DNA of 64,000 nt, from the NCBI RefSeq assembly GCF_001894805.1, contig NZ_BCWX01000001.1, positions 434,001 to 498,000 of the forward strand, read 5' to 3'. The notes beneath the pieces were generated by a model that was not told where the DNA came from, made no database searches, and saw nothing but the letters and a program-made list of their open reading frames with translations. The translations under genes were made by a program, and so were the position numbers. Of the stretch, positions 25,488 through 35,212 are shown piece by piece. The DNA comes from Rhodococcus globerulus NBRC 14531 (GTDB lineage: Bacteria > Actinomycetota > Actinomycetes > Mycobacteriales > Mycobacteriaceae). The stretch's first letter is position 1; each line of letters begins with the position of its first letter.

Positions 25488-26440
25488 AGCCTCCAGGGTC
25501 AATTGGATACATCATTGTTGCCTATAGAAACTCAACTGAGGATCTAGCGCGACTTTGCAGGAAGCTTCTGAGCTCGGCGTCAGCTGTGGGACTCGCGTCC
25601 ACTACGTATATCGTCGTAAACGACGAATCTCAGATCTGCGCTGAGCCCGGGGTTACCGTAATATCCGGGCACGGCAATGTTGGATTTGCTGGTGGTATCA
25701 AGATGGCAGTTGATATTGCTACAGAAGATTATTTAATATTCTTGAACCCCGACTGCGACGTCAACACCGAGCAGGTTGAAGCATTCATTTGTGAGTCAAC
25801 GACTCGGGCAGGTATTACCGTGCCAGTTATTGAGACTTCGGCTGGGGATTTTGACTACCAAACCTACGAGAACTGGACATTTACACCAGGTCGTATGATC
25901 AGTGCATATCTTTGTCAGCATCACTTGCTTCGAGATCGATCAAGCGACTTACTTCCCAGATATGCAAAGATCTCAGGTGCGTTCGTTGGAATGCCGCTGC
26001 AACTAGCTCGTGAGCTCAAATCTCCATTCGACCCAGAATTCTTTCTCTACGCTGAAGATCGGGACCTTACTCGGCGAGTACGTAAACGCGGAATTGATAT
26101 TCATTTCGTGAAGTCCGTTCGAATTCGGCACGCCGGCGGTGTTAGCGGAACCTCTGTATCGGAACTTGTATCTATAGCCAAGTCCGATGGGTCTATTCGA
26201 GTCGCCAGTCGCCGTTTTGGGCGTTTCGGAGTAGCGCTCTATATTTTCGATGAATTGATATTTGACTCTATTCGAGTCGTTATCGGAAAAAAAGTGCCGT
26301 GGTCTTCAAGAAGAATAGCCGCCGCAAGATGGAAGCGGAGCGGCCTTCGAAATCCTGGATCGTTAACTGCGCCCATCCTTCGCGATCTCACATATACAAG
26401 CTCCGACGCGCGAGGCGCTACTGAAAGTGTGAATCGATGA
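25484..26440 (+). CDS. Family 2 glycosyltransferase, rhamnosyltransferase-like
   Basis: 318 residues from ATG 25484; the longer frame from 25454 would run into the upstream gene, whereas the ATGA overlap is typical coupling. Motifs are GYIIVAYRNSTEDL, GNVGFAGGIKMAVD (a GN-x-GFA-G pattern common in rhamnosyltransferase-type GT2s), YLIFLNPDCDV (DxD), GAFVGMPLQLAREL and DPEFFLYAEDRDLTRRVRKRG (ED base motif). With rmlA, rmlB and rmlC nearby, rhamnose is a reasonable but unproven donor sugar. It overlaps the next gene by 4 bp. Confidence 0.85.
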   Translation: MKPPGSIGYIIVAYRNSTEDLARLCRKLLSSASAVGLASTTYIVVNDESQICAEPGVTVISGHGNVGFAGGIKMAVDIATEDYLIFLNPDCDVNTEQVEAFICESTTRAGITVPVIETSAGDFDYQTYENWTFTPGRMISAYLCQHHLLRDRSSDLLPRYAKISGAFVGMPLQLARELKSPFDPEFFLYAEDRDLTRRVRKRGIDIHFVKSVRIRHAGGVSGTSVSELVSIAKSDGSIRVASRRFGRFGVALYIFDELIFDSIRVVIGKKVPWSSRRIAAARWKRSGLRNPGSLTAPILRDLTYTSSDARGATESVNR

Positions 26441-27582
26441 GTGATGAACGGAAACTAAACGTACTGGTTCTTTGGGCAGATACGCGTGCCGCTAACTTTG
26501 GATTGCGCGTCCTGTCACATGGGAATGCGGGGTTAATTAAAGACGCATTCTCAAGTGACGCAACGGTAGACTTTCAGGACTTCGGCCCAGGAGATTCAGA
26601 TACCTCTTTTGGGACGAAATCTATTATTCGAAATATATTTCGACGTTCCGGGCCCATCACGGAGAAAATTCGTAAATATGATCTAATAGTGGACACGGGT
26701 GCCGGGGACAGCTTCGCCGACATTTATGGTCTTAAGAGACTATTCTTCATTGCCTACGCTCATCAGGTTATAAAGAAGAACAATATTCCCTTAGTTCTGG
26801 CGCCTCAAACAATTGGACCATTTAATACCAAGATCGGACGATTCTTCGCTCGACGTTCCTTGAAGATCGCAAGACTGGTTACTGTTCGAGATACTGCAAG
26901 TGCCGAGTATGTACAGACTCTTGGTCGGTCGGCGGATGCAACTGCGACTGATGTCGTCTTTGCGCTTCCATCTGAGCATGTCGCGAGGGCGAAAACCTAT
27001 GATATTCTTTTCAATGTTTCTGGACTTCTCTGGTTCTCAGATGATCACGGAAACTCTTCGCGATACCGGACCGAGACAATTGAGGCAATAACTAGGCTGA
27101 CCAAGTCCGGTCGTCGCGTGGATTTGCTCCCACATGTTATCGCGAGCAAAAGTGGAAACGACGACGTCGATGCATCTAAGGAGCTCACAGAGCTGCTTAC
27201 TGATTCCGGGGTCAATGGTGTCGACACCCTAATAGCGTCGGACTTGACCGAGATGCGCTCATTTATGTCTGCAGCAGAAGTCGTCATTGGTGCACGCATG
27301 CACGCATGTCTCAATGCACTTTCTGTCGGCACTCCGGCGATACCATGGGCTTACTCCCGGAAGTTTGCCCCGTTGCTCGGTGATCTAGGTTGGAGATACG
27401 TCATCGACCTGTCTACATCGACTGCACCCGCGGCAGAAACCGTAAGTATGATTGACAGCCTGACTGCGAATCCAGAGGCGGATCTAATTGACTCCATTCG
27501 AGCGAAAGCCGTCAGCAGCCTCGGAGACTACTCACGCAAACTTTCGGCTGTGGTCAATTGGAAGAGCGATGTTTCCAATTGA
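26437..27582 (+). CDS. Polysaccharide pyruvyl transferase family protein
   Basis: 381 residues. It has a GT-B-like two-domain shape: an N-terminal NVLVLWADTRAANFG, a middle DLIVDTGAGDSFAD and PLVLAPQTIGPF, and the family's C-terminal signature VVIGARMHACLNALSVGTPAIPWAYSRKF. Such enzymes transfer pyruvate from phosphoenolpyruvate to form ketals on sugars, adding negative charge, and some members have other transferase roles. It overlaps the preceding GT2 by ATGA. A 149-bp gap separates it from the nitroreductase-family gene, a combination also seen in glycan loci of other phyla. Confidence 0.85.
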   Translation: MSDERKLNVLVLWADTRAANFGLRVLSHGNAGLIKDAFSSDATVDFQDFGPGDSDTSFGTKSIIRNIFRRSGPITEKIRKYDLIVDTGAGDSFADIYGLKRLFFIAYAHQVIKKNNIPLVLAPQTIGPFNTKIGRFFARRSLKIARLVTVRDTASAEYVQTLGRSADATATDVVFALPSEHVARAKTYDILFNVSGLLWFSDDHGNSSRYRTETIEAITRLTKSGRRVDLLPHVIASKSGNDDVDASKELTELLTDSGVNGVDTLIASDLTEMRSFMSAAEVVIGARMHACLNALSVGTPAIPWAYSRKFAPLLGDLGWRYVIDLSTSTAPAAETVSMIDSLTANPEADLIDSIRAKAVSSLGDYSRKLSAVVNWKSDVSN

Positions 27583-27731
27583 TTTGGGCGGTCGGTCTCA
27601 CGAGGGACGGGGGTTTGCGATATTGAATCGTAGGCCAGAATCGGTTCGGCCGGTGGTATCAATCGGGAGAAGCGATCCGTCACACAACGTCAATTTACTC
27701 CATTCTGGATCACATTACGTTTCGAGGCATA

Positions 27732-28814
27732 ATGTCTAGCAGATATGCAATGGCGCGCTCCGTCATCCGGGCGCGTTTGCCAGAACAAGTTGTAGTCTTG
27801 GCTCGGGTAGCTCGCGCTGCACTCGACCTCGCGCCAGCCTATCTTTATGACCTAAAGCGTTATTATCAATTCTCTTCCTCTCGCGGCGCTGAACATCACA
27901 AGGTCAATCTTCAAGCTGCGATAACGGAGCGGTATCATAGTATTGAGAAGGGACTCTCATTACCCTCTCCGAGGCCGGCATTCGGTGCTGCTCCATTGCG
28001 CGGTCTTTTAGATTATGTCGATATATATTTGGATCTGTATGGACGGGATGAATTTCTAGATGTGGTGGCTGGGGTTCTTGATGAATACGTGAACTTTAAC
28101 GCTAAAGTTGGTGTGCTCCCCGATTCAATTCCTGAATACAGCCGTATATCACGGGCGCTTGAGATTGTAAGAATGCCGGATCACGATGCTGGCATCAAGT
28201 CTGTTGATCGGGATATTGTATACGCTGCCACAAACGGCGTCGATCTCGATTTCTTTACGAGCCGTAGTTCAGTCAGGCAATACTCAGATGAACCAATCTT
28301 GGAATCTGAAATTGTCGTTGCAACCATGGCTGCTCTGAAATCACCGGCGGTTTGTAACCGGCAATTCGGCAAAATATATGCTTTTACCGACGAAGACACG
28401 ATTCGAAGGCTATTAGACGTTCAGGGGGGCGCAAACGGGTTCGCGTCTGAGATAAAGGGATTGGCGATTGTTACAACCAATCTTCGTGCGTATTGGAACG
28501 CCGGTCAACGGAATCAGGCATGGGTCGACGGTGGTCTATTTGCGATGAGCTTCATACTTGGACTGCATGCGCAGGGAATTGGGTCAGTCTGCCTTAACTG
28601 GAGCAAAAAGCCTTCAAAGGATCAAGAAATGAGGCTCGCTGCCGGAATTCCACAAGAAGACGCTATTGTCATGCTTATTGGTTTCGGTAAGCTCCGAGAA
28701 GAATACGTAGTTGCTGCATCCAGCAGGGTGCCAGTTGCGCAAGCATTGATTTATGATGGCGGAAAAGATATGTTTTCTGTCAGAAAAAATGACGAAGTGA
28801 TCACGAATCGGTGA
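27732..28814 (+). CDS. Nitroreductase-family flavoprotein inside a glycan operon
   Basis: 360 residues. An N-terminal 150-residue helical extension (ERYHSIEKGLSLPSPRPAFG) precedes an FMN-dependent nitroreductase-like fold: FFTSRSSVRQYSDEPI (FMN-binding Arg-Ser-x-Arg), SPAVCNRQFGKIYAF, GLFAMSFILGLHAQGIGSVCLNW. The physiological substrate is unknown. Its place between a pyruvyltransferase and the flippase, with a 4-bp overlap into the latter (GTGA), argues for redox modification of a sugar or lipid intermediate rather than detoxification. ATG 27732 lacks a strong ribosome-binding site, and ATG 27750 is an alternative. Confidence 0.8.
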   Translation: MSSRYAMARSVIRARLPEQVVVLARVARAALDLAPAYLYDLKRYYQFSSSRGAEHHKVNLQAAITERYHSIEKGLSLPSPRPAFGAAPLRGLLDYVDIYLDLYGRDEFLDVVAGVLDEYVNFNAKVGVLPDSIPEYSRISRALEIVRMPDHDAGIKSVDRDIVYAATNGVDLDFFTSRSSVRQYSDEPILESEIVVATMAALKSPAVCNRQFGKIYAFTDEDTIRRLLDVQGGANGFASEIKGLAIVTTNLRAYWNAGQRNQAWVDGGLFAMSFILGLHAQGIGSVCLNWSKKPSKDQEMRLAAGIPQEDAIVMLIGFGKLREEYVVAASSRVPVAQALIYDGGKDMFSVRKNDEVITNR

Positions 28815-30046
28815 AATCTGCACTAGGAGTTCTGCGACGAATTGGAGGCTTCGGGTCCTCGGTCGTATTAAGTGGGCTTGTTAGTTTGGCGACAATTCCA
28901 TTCATTATGTCTCACACTGGGCAGAGTGGTTGGTCCTCAGTCGCAGTGGGACAGAGTTTAGGAGCACTAGTCGGAATTCTAACCATGTTCGGCTACTGGC
29001 AGTCTGGACCTACACATGTGGCGAGGAGAAAATCCGGACGTGGTTTCTTCTATCTAGAGAGCCTTCGTGTTCGTCTAATATTTCTGGTACCCGCGTCTGT
29101 CTTGGTTATCGCGGTATCATTTCTTCTTGGTACGGCGTCCGTTACGGCGACTTGTTTAATGGCATGCTCATACTTGGTAATTAACGTTGGAGCTGGTTGG
29201 TTCTATGTTGGCGAGTCGAACCCACTGGGGCTTTTCTTATTTGACACATTGCCCCGGGTCGGTTCGATAATTGCAGCGACTTTCGCGATCTCAATTGGTC
29301 TGAGCATCGTGTACTACACTGCATTGGTTCTAGGAGGTTCGCTTATTGCAGTCGCTGTTTCCAGCGTCGATATCTTCCGGCGTTATGGTCGCAGACGGGT
29401 AGATCCCGGGCCGCCTCGTAGGATTTTGGATATCTTGAAGGACCAACGTCATGGTGTGGGGACCGCTGTGCTCTCGACGGCCTATTTGCAGGCGCCGATG
29501 CTGGTTTTGCAACACATGGTTCCGTCCGCTATTCCGGTGTACGCGCTTGCTGACAAGGTGAAGCAGCAAGCGTTATCAGCGTATCGGCCGATTTCACAGG
29601 TAATACAGGGGTGGACACCGGCTGGCGGCGATACGTCGTTGGTACCGAGAATTCGGCGAGCGACTTGGGCGGTATTGGCGACATCGCTTCTGGGGTCGTT
29701 GGGTTTCGGTATCGCTTTGCCTATATTGTCTTCAGTGCTAGGGGGCAACAGTCTCTCAGTGGGAGTCATGTATATTATTCCATTTTCTCTCGCATTCGGA
29801 ATGAATATTATCTCTCTAACGGTCGGGGTTGCATGCTTGGTCCCATTAGGGCTTGAAAGGTATGTGACGGCTAGCGCAGCGCTAGGTACGGTCACAATCC
29901 TAGTGACGATCGTACCGTTTATTCTCATTGGAGGTGGGGTTGGCGCGGCTTATGCGGTACTTATGAGTCAGATAGCTGTGTCGCTCTACCAGCTGTTGAT
30001 ATTGCGACGTTACCTGCACAAGCACTCAGAGTTGTCGACTGTGTGA
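28811..30046 (+). CDS. Wzx-type polysaccharide flippase
   Basis: 411 residues, about 12 predicted membrane helices, with the family pattern of paired helices and short basic loops (GFGSSVVLSGLVSLATIPFIM at the start; ALADKVKQQALSAYRPISQ in the mid-loop). It moves undecaprenyl-PP-linked repeat units across the membrane for polymerisation. The start GTG overlaps the nitroreductase stop. It is the last gene of the operon and no clear terminator is visible downstream. It is low in GC like its upstream neighbours. Confidence 0.85.
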   Translation: MKSALGVLRRIGGFGSSVVLSGLVSLATIPFIMSHTGQSGWSSVAVGQSLGALVGILTMFGYWQSGPTHVARRKSGRGFFYLESLRVRLIFLVPASVLVIAVSFLLGTASVTATCLMACSYLVINVGAGWFYVGESNPLGLFLFDTLPRVGSIIAATFAISIGLSIVYYTALVLGGSLIAVAVSSVDIFRRYGRRRVDPGPPRRILDILKDQRHGVGTAVLSTAYLQAPMLVLQHMVPSAIPVYALADKVKQQALSAYRPISQVIQGWTPAGGDTSLVPRIRRATWAVLATSLLGSLGFGIALPILSSVLGGNSLSVGVMYIIPFSLAFGMNIISLTVGVACLVPLGLERYVTASAALGTVTILVTIVPFILIGGGVGAAYAVLMSQIAVSLYQLLILRRYLHKHSELSTV

Positions 30047-30509
30047 AATTAATCTGCAGCATATTAGACTATTTGAACCGGCATTAGTGTCAGAGATTCG
30101 AGTCTGTTAGAGGGGCATGGAAATCTGACCTATTCAGCAATCGCTATATTGGCATAACGAATATCCAAATGTATTCAACTACAAAATTCTAGCTTCACAT
30201 GGCGGCGACGGGACTGCGGCACTCCCACACTTCGATGTTATACATACCTAGGAAACTGTTAAAATGGTAGAAGGCTGACAACGCTACCTGGAGTTGGGCC
30301 GTCGTGAGCGGTCTGAATACAATTGTAGTACAGCACCGTTATCTTCGAAGTTTGTAAGGAAGATCGAATGTGCTTCGGTTATCGAAGCGTGCGACCGTGA
30401 CAGACAGATGTCCTACGTGAAGCTCTTGGTGTTTTCAGTCTCAGTCGAATTCGATTGTGGGTGTTGTCGGGGCCTCTGGTGCCACAGAAGTATGCCGGAG
30501 ATTTCATGG
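30047..30509. other. Intergenic, AT-rich, no gene seen
   Basis: About 460 bp between the convergent flippase and rmlB. No supportable ORF and no clean terminator hairpin. The low GC continues from the operon and then returns to typical values inside rmlB. Confidence 0.45.
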
Positions 30510-31610
<1,101 letters not shown>

Positions 31611-31632
31611 TTATATGAGAGTATTAGCCATT

Positions 31633-32505
31633 ATGCGCGGAATAATATTAGCGGGCGGAACTGGTTCCCGGCTACATCCGATCACGATGGGCATCAGCAA
31701 GCAGCTCGTGCCGGTCTACGACAAGCCCATGATCTACTATCCGCTGTCGACTCTGATCTTGGCGGGAATCCACGATATCCTGGTGATTACGACGCCGCAT
31801 GATTCGGATCAGTTCCAGCGACTGCTCGGTGATGGCTCCCAGTTTGGCATCAACCTCACCTACAGCGTCCAGCAAGAACCGAACGGACTCGCGCAGGCGT
31901 TTGTTTTGGGGGCCGACCACATCGGTAGCGATAGTGCAGCACTTGTCCTGGGCGACAACATTTTCTACGGTCCGGGGCTGGGCTCGCAGTTGAACCGATT
32001 TGATGACATCGTCGGCGGAGCTGTCTTTGCGTACCAGGTATCGGATCCTTCCGCATACGGTGTCATCGAATTCGATTCTGCGGGCAAGGCGATCTCGCTC
32101 GAAGAGAAGCCGAAGGTGCCGAAATCGAACTTCGCGGTCCCCGGGATGTACTTCTACGACAACGATGTCATTTCCATTGCTCGAGACCTCAGACCGTCGG
32201 AGCGCGGCGAGTACGAGATCACCGACGTCAACCGCCATTACCTCGATGCCGGCCGGCTTCAAGTCGAGGTCTTGCCCCGTGGTACCGCCTGGCTCGATAC
32301 CGGCACCTTTGATTCGTTGCTCGACGCCTCTAACTACGTGCGCACCATCGAGCAACGTCAGGGTCTGAAAATTGGTGCGCCTGAAGAAGTTTCTTGGCGC
32401 CGCGGTTTCATCAGTGATGATGAGCTCCGCGAACGAGCTGAGAAGCTAATCAAGTCCGGATACGGCAAGTACCTTCTCGATCTCCTCGATGGGAACAGTG
32501 AATAG
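31633..32505 (+). CDS. rmlA: Glucose-1-phosphate thymidylyltransferase
   Basis: First step of dTDP-L-rhamnose synthesis, making dTDP-glucose. It is 290 residues from ATG 31633 (MRGIILAGG), the family's usual start; ATG 31615 is possible. Motifs are [61 protein letters not shown] and [13 protein letters not shown]. It sits one base apart from rmlC (stop 32505, next start 32507), so the two are co-transcribed. Confidence 0.96.
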   Translation: MRGIILAGGTGSRLHPITMGISKQLVPVYDKPMIYYPLSTLILAGIHDILVITTPHDSDQFQRLLGDGSQFGINLTYSVQQEPNGLAQAFVLGADHIGSDSAALVLGDNIFYGPGLGSQLNRFDDIVGGAVFAYQVSDPSAYGVIEFDSAGKAISLEEKPKVPKSNFAVPGMYFYDNDVISIARDLRPSERGEYEITDVNRHYLDAGRLQVEVLPRGTAWLDTGTFDSLLDASNYVRTIEQRQGLKIGAPEEVSWRRGFISDDELRERAEKLIKSGYGKYLLDLLDGNSE

Positions 32506-32506
32506 C

Positions 32507-33109
32507 ATGGGTTTTCGCGAACTGAAGATTGCTGGCGCGTGGGAGTACACCCCCCGTCAATTCGGAGATGACCGCGGCGTCTTCTTCGAATGGTTCAAGT
32601 CCTCCGCGTTTCAGGAGACGACCGGCCGTCCGTTGGACTTGCAGCAGGCGAACTGCTCGGTCTCCGCTGCTGGGGTACTACGAGGCATTCATTTCACTGA
32701 TACACCGCCCGGGCAAGCAAAATACGTCACCTGCACGAAGGGCGCGTTTCTCGACGTCATCGTCGACTTACGTGTTGGATCCCCGACATTCGGCCAGTGG
32801 GACAGCGTGCTGATCGATGACATCGACCGCCGTGCGGTGTATCTGAGCGAAGGGCTGGGGCACGCAATCCTGTCGCTCGAAGACAACTCGACCGTGATGT
32901 ACCTGTGCTCGATCGAATACACGCCGTCGCTCGATCGGGATCTCAATCCGCTCGATGCTGAGTTGGCAATCGATTGGCCCACTCACGCCCGCGATGGCAG
33001 CGTACTGACCTACCAACTCTCGGATAAGGACAAAGCCGCTCCGTCGCTCGCCGACGCACTCGCTGCGGGGTACCTGCCGAAATTCGACGACGAAGTCGCG
33101 CGAGTCTAG
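32507..33109 (+). CDS. rmlC: dTDP-4-dehydrorhamnose 3,5-epimerase
   Basis: Third step of dTDP-L-rhamnose synthesis, a cupin-fold double epimerase. It is 200 residues from ATG 32507. Motifs are RGVFFEWFKSSAF, LQQANCSVSAAGVLRGIHF (catalytic His), GAFLDVIVDLRVGSPTFGQW, YLSEGLGHAILSLEDNSTVMYLCS and NPLDAELAIDWP. It is followed by a clear terminator. The final reductase gene rmlD must lie elsewhere in the genome. Confidence 0.95.
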   Translation: MGFRELKIAGAWEYTPRQFGDDRGVFFEWFKSSAFQETTGRPLDLQQANCSVSAAGVLRGIHFTDTPPGQAKYVTCTKGAFLDVIVDLRVGSPTFGQWDSVLIDDIDRRAVYLSEGLGHAILSLEDNSTVMYLCSIEYTPSLDRDLNPLDAELAIDWPTHARDGSVLTYQLSDKDKAAPSLADALAAGYLPKFDDEVARV

Positions 33110-33136
33110 ATTTCATCGGACACGTACTGATCGGCT

Positions 33137-33181
33137 GATTGACGGGCCGCCAGCTCATGTTGGTTGTGCGGCCCGTCAATC
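33137..33181. terminator. Terminator between rmlC and the DUF4012 gene
   Basis: A 14-bp stem (33137-33150 with 33168-33181, arms gattgacgggccgc / gcggcccgtcaatc) with a 17-nt loop between convergent stops. Likely bidirectional. Confidence 0.85.
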
Positions 33182-33188
33182 TATTGAT

Positions 33189-35039
33189 CTAGCAAGTAGG
33201 TACGTCGATTGTGATGGTCGGGTCATCGACCAACGGCTGCACGGGAACTCGTGCCGCGCCGGCCGCAGTGGGTTCCTTGAGGTTGAAAACAATATCCACC
33301 GTTTGGCCCTTCGGAATCTCGGCTAAAGTCATGAAAACAGGGTGACCAAGTTCCTGTCCTGTCGCGGAGAAGGCGATCTTTCCGCCCACTGCAACGTTTT
33401 CCAATTTCGCTCCTTGGGTTGCAAGCAGTGAAATAGCAGCCATGTTGGTGCCCTGAGGGAGGTTTCGGGGGTTCGCTACGATGCCGTCCACGTAGTCCGG
33501 AAGATCACCTGCCGGAGTATTATTGGTGAGGCTGACGGTCACCTTCGAACTCCGGGTGTCGCCCTCGCAGCTGTCAGCGGAATAGGTGATCGAGCGCGTC
33601 AGGTAGTAGTCGAGCTTGTTGCCGGCCTGGTTGTTGATCACCACACCCGCAAAAGGCGCCTCGTCGGTGGGCACGGTATGTCCCAACGGTGTTGTGGCAA
33701 GTAGTTCCTGCTCATCGGGATGTGAGCTCCACACTGCGATGCGGCCCTCGGAGACACCGCGGCCCAAAGCGTCGAGAAGTGCACTGGGAGAGCTGATATT
33801 GCCGGTCATCTTGTCCACCACAAGTGCGGCAATAGTCTGCAGGTACTCCTTGCGTGCGTTGTTGTCATCTGCGAAACGTATGTACGCCGTTGATTCGGTG
33901 AGTTCCACAACGTTGTCGGCAGTAACTTTTTCGCCGTCGGGCATTGTGACCGGCCCCACAACTTTGAGTATGTAGCTCAACGCAATTGGATCGATTGCGA
34001 TAGCTCCGTCAACCATCTCGCCGTTTGACTCCTGCTTCCACAGCGATTGCCAGATTTGCGCAGCGTAGGGGAAGTGTGAACTGAGGTTGCTGTTGCGGAA
34101 ATCGGTGGTAGGACGGCTCATTCCGTACAGGTTGGCAAAGTCAGGACCTAGGTCTATTGGACTGTTGTCCACTCCCAATTCGGAGTTGCGACCTAATGTG
34201 TCGACTCGCGCGGCCCCGTCGTTGACTCGGACAATTCCGTAGCCGCCCAGCAGTCCGCCTGTACCGCGTGCCTCGGCGTTTGTCTGGAATCCGATGAAGT
34301 AATTGCGTGGTCCGTCGGCTCCGAGCATCGTCGGTGCGAGCCGTGCCGCGAGCGCCGTGTTCTCCAGAAGGTTAGTCAGCTCAGTAGTTTGATCCACTAA
34401 CGAGGTGCGCGCATCGTTAACTGCGCCTATGAAGTTGGCTTCCGGGACGGCCGCCGCTCGGGTCGACAACTCGGCCGCGGAGGCTGCTGTCTGTTCGAGA
34501 ACGGGTGTAGCTTGCCGCAATGGTTCGAGCGCAATCTGGCCCCCTGACTGAATCAATTCACCAGGAGCAAGCGCGGTTCCAGCATTGACCGCAGGCAAGA
34601 GGACGTCGTTGGTCAATCCATGGACCACATCTGTCATTTGTTTGGTGGTCTCGAACGGGCTGCCGACGACTGGGATTGCTGACGCGATGCTCCAGGGGAG
34701 GGATTGCGTCTCCGAATATGCCAAACTCGCATATTTGTCGGCATCTGCTGCAGACTGCTCGGCGGCCTCCGTGTCGCCAGCGAGGAGTGCCGTCTTGGTG
34801 GACTGCGCGTGATCTCGAGCCGATTCGAGATTACCCTTTGTTGTGATGGCGGAGTAGCCCATCCAGGCTCCAAAAGCGACGACTACCAGCACAAATGCGC
34901 TCGATCCGGCAATGATGTTGCGTCGTCGATTTGACGTCTTGATGCGGCTTCGGCGTCGAATCCGAGTAGTAGATGTTGATGTGGAATCTATAGCTTCGGA
35001 TTCGTCATCGGACCTTGGTCCCGATGTGGTGCTGGACAT
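33189..35039 (-). CDS. DUF4012 membrane protein
   Basis: 616 residues. A Ser/Thr-rich acidic N-terminus then a basic stretch (RIRRRSRIKTSNRRR) precede one membrane helix (IIAGSSAFVLVVVAFGAWMGY), a helical region (residues 65-240) and the DUF4012 core with NYFIGFQTNAEARGTGGLLGGYG. The bulk is predicted outside the membrane. DUF4012 proteins recur in actinobacterial surface-polysaccharide clusters, and relation to LytR-CpsA-Psr-type attachment has been suggested, but the activity is unknown. It is divergent from the NRPS gene across 173 bp, so the two probably share a regulatory region. Confidence 0.85.
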   Translation of the reverse strand: MSSTTSGPRSDDESEAIDSTSTSTTRIRRRSRIKTSNRRRNIIAGSSAFVLVVVAFGAWMGYSAITTKGNLESARDHAQSTKTALLAGDTEAAEQSAADADKYASLAYSETQSLPWSIASAIPVVGSPFETTKQMTDVVHGLTNDVLLPAVNAGTALAPGELIQSGGQIALEPLRQATPVLEQTAASAAELSTRAAAVPEANFIGAVNDARTSLVDQTTELTNLLENTALAARLAPTMLGADGPRNYFIGFQTNAEARGTGGLLGGYGIVRVNDGAARVDTLGRNSELGVDNSPIDLGPDFANLYGMSRPTTDFRNSNLSSHFPYAAQIWQSLWKQESNGEMVDGAIAIDPIALSYILKVVGPVTMPDGEKVTADNVVELTESTAYIRFADDNNARKEYLQTIAALVVDKMTGNISSPSALLDALGRGVSEGRIAVWSSHPDEQELLATTPLGHTVPTDEAPFAGVVINNQAGNKLDYYLTRSITYSADSCEGDTRSSKVTVSLTNNTPAGDLPDYVDGIVANPRNLPQGTNMAAISLLATQGAKLENVAVGGKIAFSATGQELGHPVFMTLAEIPKGQTVDIVFNLKEPTAAGAARVPVQPLVDDPTITIDVPTC

Positions 35040-35212
35040 TGCGAATTACTCCTGACTTTCGGGGTCGTCAGAGGTTACCGCGGTGTGCCAGAATTGACCC
35101 TGAAGTGGTGGGAGGGGGCGTTGCACCGTAAACTTCAGCCTGGCCGTTCTTGTTGTGCGCGTAATTAGATGGACCTGATCAGCCGGCGTTTCCAATACAT
35201 AATTCGGGGCTG

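Noticed and set aside
27570..27739. Small ORF between the pyruvyltransferase and the nitroreductase gene
   Set aside because: It starts inside the upstream gene, has no ribosome-binding site and no recognisable pattern.
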